From contig NZMW01000002.1 of NCBI GenBank assembly GCA_002694685.1, positions 176,429-240,428 on the forward strand: a stretch of DNA of 64,000 bases. Direction: 5' to 3'. The notes under the pieces were generated by a model. It worked only from the letters and a program-made list of their open reading frames with translations, did no database searches and was not told where the DNA came from. A program made the position numbers and the translations under genes. This DNA comes from Balneola sp. Lineage in GTDB: Bacteria > Bacteroidota > Rhodothermia > Balneolales > Balneolaceae. This document shows, in pieces, positions 6,925 to 14,418 of the stretch (its first letter is position 1; each line of letters starts with the position of its first letter).

Positions 6925-9924
6925 TTACTTCAGCAGAATCATCTTTTTAGTTTCGGAAAGTTTACCGGAAGTGAGGCGATAGATATAAACACCACTTGGT
7001 AAATTTCGGGCATAAAAAGTAAAGGTATGGTCTCCGCTATTCATCGGTTCATTAACCAGCTTTTGGACTTCCTGTCCCAGCATATTATACACGCTGAGTT
7101 GTACCGGCCCGGCTTTAGCCAATGAAAACGTTATTTTCGTAGTTGGGTTGAAAGGATTCGGGTAGTTCTGATTTAGAGTAAATGCCCGAGGGGTTTCGTT
7201 ATTCTTCTCATTGCTGTTGATGATGCCGTCATTTGAAGCCCCGGGAGTTCCACCTAACTCTGATGATGCTTCCCAGCTTGCAGCCAGAGAATTATCAGAA
7301 TCAATAGCTTTTAAAGACAGGGTGTATCCGGTTCCATCTGCTTCGGCTGGCCATGGGGATTCATCGTCATACTCAACCATATCAATCAAAGAACCATTGG
7401 CATTATAAATCCGAACCTGATCGCTGCCTCCAGCCAATCCAAAATCAACTTCTCCTTTAACAAAAGTGACGTTGGGATGTATTTCTTTGAAGGCTGTGGT
7501 GTCGTTTGAAAGAACGAGGTAGCCATTAGCGGAAATTGAGACACCATCGGGGATTATGAATTCATGAGTGTCATCTTCATCTTTATATACCCAGCCAGAG
7601 ACATCAATAGCTGTAGTAGAATAATTATGAAGTTCAACCCAATCGCCGGCTTCGGCTTCATCGCTTGAGTTATAATTAATCTCGTTGATCACAATTTCAT
7701 CATTCTCTACTGCCCGGTAGGTTGCTTCAATTTCAACAGGGTTTGTGGTAAGCGGGAGGTTGAACATATTTCCGGTTCCGCTGACTTCTCCATTTACAAG
7801 CCAAGAATCAACTTCGAACCCTTCTTGCGGGCTTGCTTGCAGAGAGATGGAAGTATTCTCAAAATAAATGCCAGACCAATCCTCGGAGGAAATATCTGGC
7901 GTAATAGAATTCAGCTGAATGGCGCCTTCAGTAGATTGAGCAAGAGTCACTAAAACAGTATCAGTTTGCAGGGTATCTTTAATTTCAGCATAGATGCGAG
8001 CAGGATAGTCGAGCACATAAGGAACGGCGAGGCCATAGTCGTCAGCACCAAGTCCGTAGTAGAAATATTCCATGCTATAGGTTCTGTTTTTGCCGCTTAT
8101 GGTTTCCCAGTTATCATCCCAGCGGTCAATATCGCGAGGCATTTCCGGGTTGATGGCAGCGTCAATGGAGTCAATTAACCCGATCATATAGCTGGGTTCA
8201 AAAGCCGTGTTTAGCATATCGGCTAAACGGTTCAGGAATATTTCACGATAAGTCGGGTTTTGGATCATGCGGCCAATCAGCCAGAATCCGGCAGGTTCTT
8301 CCGCCAGGTATGAAGTGAAAACATCTGTATAGGTTCCAGGTTCACCGTCAAAGTTTCTCCACCAGTCAAAATCATGGGAGATATAATGCCATTTTCCGCC
8401 TGTTTCCTGAGGTCTCCAATAGCGCAGGTTGTTAGGATCTCCGTGAGAAGTATAAACCTGATATACCCAGTGATCCGTAAAGCTTTCCAGGTCAATGAGA
8501 GAATCAGCCAGGGCAAAAAACTCAGGCTCGCTAAGTGATTCATTTTGAAATACGGCCAAAAGGTCTTCATAATTGTCATAGCTGCCGTCCTTCACATCAT
8601 CATAGTCCTTAATCATGTCGATATCGTCATAGCCGTAGCGGGATTCCACAAAATCATCGCTCTTGCGCTCTTGCAAATTATAAATCCCCCAATACTTCCC
8701 GTTAATGTAGAGGATGACAGGCTCATAAGCCTGCATGGCATTCTTGTGCCCCCATTGCAAGTTGATGGTGTACATAAGCTCGTTCAGTAAGCGTGAACGT
8801 TCTTCAGCCCCAGCGCGCAACTGAAATCCATCGTAATTGGTGTAATCATTTTGCGGAAAGAGCTCATACTCCAGTTCGTCAATCCCATACTCCGCGTTAT
8901 TATTGATGGTGAATGATTTTTTATGAAATCCACGGCTGAAGTTACCGGCCATTCCGGCTCCGGCAGAAAACTCAAATTCAATAGCGCCATTTTCAGCGAT
9001 GTATTCTATGTGAACCGGATATTCAAACTCTTCATAGTAATTGGCTCCGAAATACGGGAAGCTTCCGGTAGTTTCGGCGGTGTCACCAATCACATACATT
9101 CCTTTTTCATAGTCGAAGAGGCTATCAGGCTCCATCACAAATGATACAACCGGAATGGTGTGGCTCTCATCAAAAAAATAACTGTTGGTTGTAACATCAC
9201 TTGCGGCCAGCCCCGGTGCTATGGCAATGGCTCGGATAACCGAAGAACTGTCAACGGTAATAGGTCCTTCATACAAAGTTGAGTTTGAGGTGGGAACTGC
9301 GCCGCCAACTTCATACCTGATTTCCGCATTGGAAGAAGGGGTAGTAATGCCAACAACTTGCGAGCCTGCATAGAAGCCGGTTTCTAAACTAAATTCAGGA
9401 GCTTCTGCCTGATCCTGCATTTGGCCACCTGAGTTACTGGCACCCGGTGTTGGAGTTAGAAACTGAAAAGAACCGGTTCCATCAGGAATTCGACCCCAGG
9501 CAATGTCTTCTGTTTGTTCACCGAAAGAAACGGAGTCGATGCGGGTAACGCCATCTTTATCAGTCAGGATAACAAACTCCCCGCCTGCACTCAATTTTGT
9601 ATCAACATGGAGCGGGCCCTGATCGGTGTCTTCATCAAACCAAAGGATGAGGTATGCTCCGGGAGCAATAGTCGTTGCCGCACTTTGTCCGGTTGGAATC
9701 TGCCACTTATCGAATTCATCAGGATCATCAGACACATACATGCCGCCAAAGTTGATGGAGACATCAGAGGTGTTATAAATTTCAACCCAGTCGTCTGATT
9801 GGCCATTTTCATCTTCATGAGAAGCACTGTTGGAAGCTACAATCTCATTAATTTTTATTTGAGCCTGTACGGAAAAAGTAGCTGTGAAAGCGAATAACAG
9901 GACTAGGGCTGAAAATTTTTTCAT
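6925..9924 (-). CDS. Secreted CotH-kinase-like protein with lamin-tail domains and T9SS sorting domain
   Basis: A 999-residue exported protein. Order of parts: signal peptide (1 to about 21, ending VQA); lamin-tail domain 1 (about 23-140); chitobiase C-terminal-like beta domain (about 178-250); CotH kinase-like domain (about 255-620); a beta-rich repeat (about 655-735); lamin-tail domain 2 (about 743-895); T9SS type A sorting domain (about 915-999) with NYPNPFNPTTKI and the end GVYIYRLTSG...KKMILLK. In the CotH part, LYINGKYWGIYNLQER and SHDFDWWRN correspond to the conserved YINGxYWG and metal-binding DxD/DxDW motifs. CotH proteins of spore formers are protein kinases; whether this one is active outside the cell is unknown. 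A paralogue lies at 41639. Export through the outer membrane by T9SS is inferred from the C-terminus. Confidence 0.9.
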   Translation of the reverse strand: MKKFSALVLLFAFTATFSVQAQIKINEIVASNSASHEDENGQSDDWVEIYNTSDVSINFGGMYVSDDPDEFDKWQIPTGQSAATTIAPGAYLILWFDEDTDQGPLHVDTKLSAGGEFVILTDKDGVTRIDSVSFGEQTEDIAWGRIPDGTGSFQFLTPTPGASNSGGQMQDQAEAPEFSLETGFYAGSQVVGITTPSSNAEIRYEVGGAVPTSNSTLYEGPITVDSSSVIRAIAIAPGLAASDVTTNSYFFDESHTIPVVSFVMEPDSLFDYEKGMYVIGDTAETTGSFPYFGANYYEEFEYPVHIEYIAENGAIEFEFSAGAGMAGNFSRGFHKKSFTINNNAEYGIDELEYELFPQNDYTNYDGFQLRAGAEERSRLLNELMYTINLQWGHKNAMQAYEPVILYINGKYWGIYNLQERKSDDFVESRYGYDDIDMIKDYDDVKDGSYDNYEDLLAVFQNESLSEPEFFALADSLIDLESFTDHWVYQVYTSHGDPNNLRYWRPQETGGKWHYISHDFDWWRNFDGEPGTYTDVFTSYLAEEPAGFWLIGRMIQNPTYREIFLNRLADMLNTAFEPSYMIGLIDSIDAAINPEMPRDIDRWDDNWETISGKNRTYSMEYFYYGLGADDYGLAVPYVLDYPARIYAEIKDTLQTDTVLVTLAQSTEGAIQLNSITPDISSEDWSGIYFENTSISLQASPQEGFEVDSWLVNGEVSGTGNMFNLPLTTNPVEIEATYRAVENDEIVINEINYNSSDEAEAGDWVELHNYSTTAIDVSGWVYKDEDDTHEFIIPDGVSISANGYLVLSNDTTAFKEIHPNVTFVKGEVDFGLAGGSDQVRIYNANGSLIDMVEYDDESPWPAEADGTGYTLSLKAIDSDNSLAASWEASSELGGTPGASNDGIINSNEKNNETPRAFTLNQNYPNPFNPTTKITFSLAKAGPVQLSVYNMLGQEVQKLVNEPMNSGDHTFTFYARNLPSGVYIYRLTSGKLSETKKMILLK

Positions 9925-9953
9925 AGGAAGTTAAAATATGATGAGACCAATTA

Positions 9954-10000
9954 GCGCTCAGGATGACAACTTCAGGTACGTTATCTTGAACTCACGTTAA
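9954..10000. repeat. Partial copy of the GTCATCCTGAGCG element
   Basis: GCGCTCAGGATGACAACTTC followed, after about 16 bases, by AACTCACGTTAA. This is the inverted, slightly diverged equivalent of the left part (19907-19952) of the 127-bp element at 19907. Here only one side is present. It lies upstream of the CotH/T9SS gene start. Confidence 0.7.
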
Positions 10001-10053
10001 GTTTATTAAAAGAAAGATAACGAATTGCCGAATTCTGCTGTGATTAGAATTCT

Positions 10054-10833
10054 TTATTGTAAGGAAGAGAGTAACTCACGGGCTTGCCCTAAATTCCAGT
10101 CGTCTATATAATTTTCAGGGGTGATTTTAAGAACTTCTTTTAAAGTCTGAGTAGCTTTTGCATTCTCACCGGCACGCTCATAATGGCGGGCTAAATCGAG
10201 TTTATACCGCAGGGTTTGGTCAGGATCTAATCTGATGGCTTTTTGCATGTATTGCACTGCTTTTTGGTTGGAAGCTCCTTCAGGCACACCCTGAGAAAAT
10301 AACCCGGCTGCAAATTTTTGAGCCGTCCCAATGTTTGCAACTTTACTGTGCCAAAGTCCTAACAAATGCCAGGCCGGACCATAATCCGGAAGCAATTCAA
10401 CGGCTTTTTCGGAATGCTTTTTGACCACGTGTGATTTCTTAATCCGGGTTTGAGTATCCGATAAATCGGATATCCGTCCATTGGCTATGGCATATACAAA
10501 ATGAGAGTAACCCTGGTTTGGATAAAGCCGAATCGTTTTTTCAGCGTATTTAAGAGCTTCCTGATAATTGCTCATCATTTCTTCTTCCGAATCATACCGA
10601 TAGCCAACCCGTGCATATAGCAGGCTTGTATGCCAAAGGGCTTCAAAGTTGGTGCTATTTGCTTTAAGTACTTTTTGATAGGCTGCCAATGCTTTCTTTT
10701 CTTCACTCTGATCAAAATAGGAATGGGCGACTGTTAAAAGGGAATCTTCGGAAGTACTCTGCCCAACCCCACGGGTTTGGATAGTGAAGGTCAGAATCAG
10801 CATCAATAAAAATGGATGTAAAAAAGTATTCAT
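10054..10833 (-). CDS. Exported tetratricopeptide-repeat protein
   Basis: A 259-residue protein when started at ATG 10833. That start gives a good signal peptide (MNTFLHPFLLMLILTFTIQT, cleaved near RGVGQ). The frame stays open upstream to 10926, but the added residues look like promoter sequence. Several TPR units follow, for example AYQKVLKANSTNFEALWHTS, YAEKTIRLYPNQGYSHFVYA and ALL-type repeats near VQYMQKAIRLDPDQTLRYKL. Such proteins hold complexes together; the partner is unknown. It is divergent from the lipoprotein operon at 10975, and the 140-base gap between them must hold both promoters. Confidence 0.8.
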   Translation of the reverse strand: MNTFLHPFLLMLILTFTIQTRGVGQSTSEDSLLTVAHSYFDQSEEKKALAAYQKVLKANSTNFEALWHTSLLYARVGYRYDSEEEMMSNYQEALKYAEKTIRLYPNQGYSHFVYAIANGRISDLSDTQTRIKKSHVVKKHSEKAVELLPDYGPAWHLLGLWHSKVANIGTAQKFAAGLFSQGVPEGASNQKAVQYMQKAIRLDPDQTLRYKLDLARHYERAGENAKATQTLKEVLKITPENYIDDWNLGQARELLSSLQ

Positions 10834-10974
10834 ACGCTTAAAATAAAATTTTAAGAACGCTTTTTGTATAACCGTAACCTCTAAATTTATTATTCTCATA
10901 ACTGGCGCATGATCATGTGATAGCAATAGTAATATCTAACGGTTAAAGTCTCATACAGTTACACTAAATAAACC

Positions 10975-11835
10975 ATGCAGAAAAGCTCTTTACAAATTTT
11001 CTTCTTTAGCGGCCTCTTATTTATCTCTTTCTTTCTGTCATGTGATAATACGCTAAAACCTATCGATACTGATTTTGGTATTTATGCAGTATATGGAGCT
11101 TTAGATCTGAATAAAGAAACGAATTTTATTCGGGTCAGAGATTTAAATCAACCTTTTACTGAGGATGCTACACGTGAAATTGACGCCGAGGTAACTCTTG
11201 AAAATCTGGAATCCGGCTTTAGTGAAGTTTTTCAGGATCGCAGGGAATTCTTCCAAGGTGTATATCAGCATAACTTTGAAGTTGAGCAAATCATAGAACC
11301 TAACACGGAATACCGCTTAACCGTCACCCGATCTGATGGGGCTTCCGTTGTGTTAAACACTAATACACCCTCAAAACCGGAACCTTTGGCTGAACCCTTG
11401 AATCAGGATTGCTATACCCCAATTGATATAACATTTGACCCGGTTTACAGTGGTTCCATTGTGTTTTTTATTGAATATGTCGCTGCAGAATTACCACCAC
11501 CTGTGAGGCAGGGAAGGTATATCATACAAAATGAAGATAATCCGGGTGGAGCCTTGGTGTATACTTTTACCCCGGTAGATATTATGAAATTAACCCCTCA
11601 GACAGGAGGTAAATACCGGTGTACCGATTTATTAGTACCTGAATTTAATATCGTCTACCGCCACTTTAGTGAGGGCTTCTATGAAAAATTTGTAGAAGGA
11701 AGGTTTAATGTTCTAGAAAGCACCCAGCGTTTTGGTTCCTTTTATGCTGATACGTTGACTATCCCTATTGATGACTCCCGCGTGTGTCCACCGGATTGCC
11801 TGACCAAGCAGCCTAAGAAGGAGGACAATGAATAA
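10975..11835 (+). CDS. DUF4249-like lipoprotein, copy 1 of 4
   Basis: A 286-residue outer-membrane-type lipoprotein, first gene of a five-gene unit. Lipobox FLSCDNTLKP puts the lipidated Cys near residue 23. Conserved blocks shared by all four copies: YGALDL, FIRVRDLN, a middle PNTEYRLTV(T)RSDG, and the end QRFGSFYADTLTIP followed by two Cys (VCPPDC). The beta-rich N-terminal half resembles DUF4249 proteins, which in Bacteroidetes usually sit beside a TonB-dependent receptor; the family call is from pattern, not a search. It is closest to copy 2 by eye. Its last codons contain AAGGAGGAC and the start of copy 2: ATGAATAA is at once start and stop. Confidence 0.75.
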   Translation: MQKSSLQIFFFSGLLFISFFLSCDNTLKPIDTDFGIYAVYGALDLNKETNFIRVRDLNQPFTEDATREIDAEVTLENLESGFSEVFQDRREFFQGVYQHNFEVEQIIEPNTEYRLTVTRSDGASVVLNTNTPSKPEPLAEPLNQDCYTPIDITFDPVYSGSIVFFIEYVAAELPPPVRQGRYIIQNEDNPGGALVYTFTPVDIMKLTPQTGGKYRCTDLLVPEFNIVYRHFSEGFYEKFVEGRFNVLESTQRFGSFYADTLTIPIDDSRVCPPDCLTKQPKKEDNE

Positions 11836-12688
11836 ACTCTTAGTCTTTATATTCGTGATTCTGCTTTTAGGGATGTTTTCCTGCGATAACACCTTAAACC
11901 CCGTGGATACTGAAAACGGTATTTTTGGCGTGTACGGTGCTTTAGATTTAAGAAGCGACACAAATTACATCCGGGTCAATGATTTAAATCAGCCTTTTAC
12001 GGAAGACGCCACCCGTGAAATTGATGCCGAGGTGGTGTTAGAAAATCTGGATTCCGGTTTTTCTGAGATCTTAGAAGATCAGCGCGTATTATTTCAGGGC
12101 GTGTATCAGCATAATTTCAAAGCAGCGCAGCCCATCACCCCAAACACAGAATACAGAATCACGGTTACCCGTTCTGATGGAGCTGTTCTTTTCCTGAATA
12201 CCACCAGTCCTTCGCAGCCCCAGGCCGTAGCGGAACCTATAAATCAAAACTGCTACACGCCCATAGAGGTAACCTTTGATCCGATGTATAAAGGCACTAT
12301 TGCTTTTTATGTTGAATACAGAGCGATTATTCCTCGCCCGGTGCCTACAGATACCATCAGGCAGGGGATTTATACCTTCAGAAATGAGGGAGAACCGGGT
12401 ACCGAAGCTGTATATACCTTTACACCGGTTGATGTCATGAAGCTGACTCCGCAAACAGGAGGAACCTATCGCTGTACAGATTTAGTAGTTCCCGAATTCA
12501 ACATCGTTTACCGCCATTTTAGTGAAGGGTTTTACGAAAAATTTTATGAAGGGGAATTTGATGCTTTCGAAAGCACCCAGCGTTTTGGAAGTTATTACGC
12601 AGATACGCTCACCATTCCGGTTGATGATTCCCGCGTGTGCCCGCCGGACTGTCTCACCAATCAGTCAAGAGAGGAGGAAGATGAATAG
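11828..12688 (+). CDS. DUF4249-like lipoprotein, copy 2 of 4
   Basis: A 286-residue lipoprotein (lipobox GMFSCDNTLNP) that resembles copy 1 along its full length, including EDATREIDAEV, RHFSEGFYEKF and VCPPDCLT. The ATG at 11828 lies inside the last codons of copy 1 (8-base overlap), directly after a GGAGG-type ribosome binding site, so its translation is probably coupled. The main difference from copy 1 is in the middle, around residues 155-190 (extra RPVPTDTIRQG). Most likely a surface lipoprotein working with the receptor at 14419; the ligand is unknown. Confidence 0.75.
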   Translation: MNKLLVFIFVILLLGMFSCDNTLNPVDTENGIFGVYGALDLRSDTNYIRVNDLNQPFTEDATREIDAEVVLENLDSGFSEILEDQRVLFQGVYQHNFKAAQPITPNTEYRITVTRSDGAVLFLNTTSPSQPQAVAEPINQNCYTPIEVTFDPMYKGTIAFYVEYRAIIPRPVPTDTIRQGIYTFRNEGEPGTEAVYTFTPVDVMKLTPQTGGTYRCTDLVVPEFNIVYRHFSEGFYEKFYEGEFDAFESTQRFGSYYADTLTIPVDDSRVCPPDCLTNQSREEEDE

Positions 12689-13559
12689 ATTTTCCATCCT
12701 CATATTATTGATCATTTTTTGCGGCCTAATCTCCTGCGAAAACAGTTTAGATCCGCTGGACGAAGAAACGGGGACTTATACTATTTATGGAGCTCTTAAT
12801 CTTAGAGAGCAGCCAAACTATATTCGTGTACGGGATATTAACGCACCGTTTACAAAAGCAGCTACCGAACCAATAGACGGGAGGGTGTTGCTTTATAATT
12901 TCGGAACAGATTCAGTTGCTGTATTGGAAGATCGAATAGTTGAATACTTTGATCTGTATCACCATAATTTTGAATATGTGGAAAGCATTACTCCAAACAC
13001 CCAATACCGGGTAACGGTAGAGCGTTCGGATGGAGTCTCAAGGTCTCAAACTATGACGACACCAACTATTCCTACTCCTAACTTAGAGCCAGTAAACCAA
13101 AAATGTAATTTACCAGTTAATTTTGAGATAGCTCCACTCGAGGGGAGTACAATAGTTATTTATTTTGGTTATCCAGTAGATGCATTAAGAGTCGAGAATA
13201 TTGATGAAGATACTGAGTGGAGATGGGGTCCAAAGTATGTAATAGACCCCGAAGATTATGAACAACCAAAAACAATTTCATTTACTTTTTCACCTTACCG
13301 TGAGTTAAGAGAGATATTACGTTTCAGAAGTCCAATAAATATATGCTATGAGGTTCTTAAGACCGGAAATATTTTTTTGAGATACGAGCATTATGGCCGA
13401 GGTTTTTATGAGGAATTAACAAAGGATACACTTGATGTCATGAATACGCATCGATTTGGTGCATTTTATTATGACACGCTTGCTGTTCCTATTGACACTT
13501 TACAGCGATGTGGTCCGGAATGCCTTAGCAAAGCACAAAAGAGGGAGGGAGATGAATAA
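12681..13559 (+). CDS. DUF4249-like lipoprotein, copy 3 of 4
   Basis: A 292-residue lipoprotein. The ATG at 12681 is chosen, since it follows AGAGAGGAGGA and gives the lipoprotein signal LILLIIFCGLISCENSLDP; the frame is open further upstream to 12522, but that part overlaps copy 2 and lacks sense as protein. It shares the N-terminal block (YTIYGALNLREQPNYIRVRD) and the end HRFGAFYYDTLAVP with copy 4, and is more distant from copies 1 and 2. The middle (about 13080-13400) is visibly richer in A and T than its neighbours. Overlaps copy 2 by 8 bases (ATGAATAG). Confidence 0.75.
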   Translation: MNRFSILILLIIFCGLISCENSLDPLDEETGTYTIYGALNLREQPNYIRVRDINAPFTKAATEPIDGRVLLYNFGTDSVAVLEDRIVEYFDLYHHNFEYVESITPNTQYRVTVERSDGVSRSQTMTTPTIPTPNLEPVNQKCNLPVNFEIAPLEGSTIVIYFGYPVDALRVENIDEDTEWRWGPKYVIDPEDYEQPKTISFTFSPYRELREILRFRSPINICYEVLKTGNIFLRYEHYGRGFYEELTKDTLDVMNTHRFGAFYYDTLAVPIDTLQRCGPECLSKAQKREGDE

Positions 13560-14403
13560 ATTCTTAGTCCTCATACTACTGATCATTTTCCTCGGCCTAA
13601 TCTCCTGCGAAAACACCATTGACCCGTTGGATGAAGAAACCGGGAACTTCACCATTTATGGAGCGCTGAATGTCCGGGAACAACCCAATTATATTCGGGT
13701 ACGTGAGCTAAATGATCGCTTTACGGCAGAAGCCACTCAGGATATTGATGCCAGGGTAACACTTTTTAATGAAGCAGATGGATCCACAACGGTACTGGAA
13801 GACAAACGGGTAGAACACCTTGACCTGTACCACCACAATTTTGAGTATGATGAAGGTATTATTCCTAATAACCAATACCGGGTAACGGTAGAGCGTTCGG
13901 ATGGGTCTTCTTTGTCATTGGCTATGATTACCCCGGTGGTGTCCTCCCGATCAATAGCCCCGGTCAATCAAAAATGCAATCTTCCCGTTACGTTTGAAAT
14001 GGATCCGCTGGAAGGAGGTACCGTTGTTGTCTATTTTGGGTTTCCCTTAGTACAAGGAAACGAAGAGGTTACAAAAAATACGGTGTGGGACTGGGGTCCA
14101 AAATACATATTTGAGCCAAATGGGAATGAGCAGCCTCGAAAGGTAACTTTCACTTTCTCACCTTTTAATGAAATCAGAGAAATTTTACCATTTGAACCTA
14201 TTAATGCTTTATGCTACAGAACTTTAACAAAAAGCAATTTATACCTGAGATATCAGCACTACGGTCCTGGATTTTACGAAGATATTACCAAAGACTCTCT
14301 CAATATCATGAATACAAATCGGTTCGGATCAGTGTACTATGATACGCTTGAGGTTCCTATAGATACTTCACAAATATGTGGAATCGAGTGCGTCGAAGAC
14401 TAA
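13552..14403 (+). CDS. DUF4249-like lipoprotein, copy 4 of 4
   Basis: A 283-residue lipoprotein with signal LILLIIFLGLISCENTIDP, started at ATG 13552 after GAGGGAGGGAG; an earlier in-frame start at 13456 would overlap copy 3 by 100 bases and has no signal peptide. Closest to copy 3 by eye (YNRVR-type block YIRVRELN, MNTNRFGSVYYDTLEVP, two late Cys CGIEC). It ends 15 bases before the TonB-dependent receptor, so all five genes probably share one transcript. Confidence 0.75.
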   Translation: MNKFLVLILLIIFLGLISCENTIDPLDEETGNFTIYGALNVREQPNYIRVRELNDRFTAEATQDIDARVTLFNEADGSTTVLEDKRVEHLDLYHHNFEYDEGIIPNNQYRVTVERSDGSSLSLAMITPVVSSRSIAPVNQKCNLPVTFEMDPLEGGTVVVYFGFPLVQGNEEVTKNTVWDWGPKYIFEPNGNEQPRKVTFTFSPFNEIREILPFEPINALCYRTLTKSNLYLRYQHYGPGFYEDITKDSLNIMNTNRFGSVYYDTLEVPIDTSQICGIECVED

Positions 14404-14418
14404 TTCAAAACACAACCT

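Noticed and set aside
12522..12680. Upstream start for lipoprotein copy 3
   Set aside because: Would overlap copy 2 by more than 160 bases and hide the lipoprotein signal; the ATG at 12681 has a ribosome binding site.
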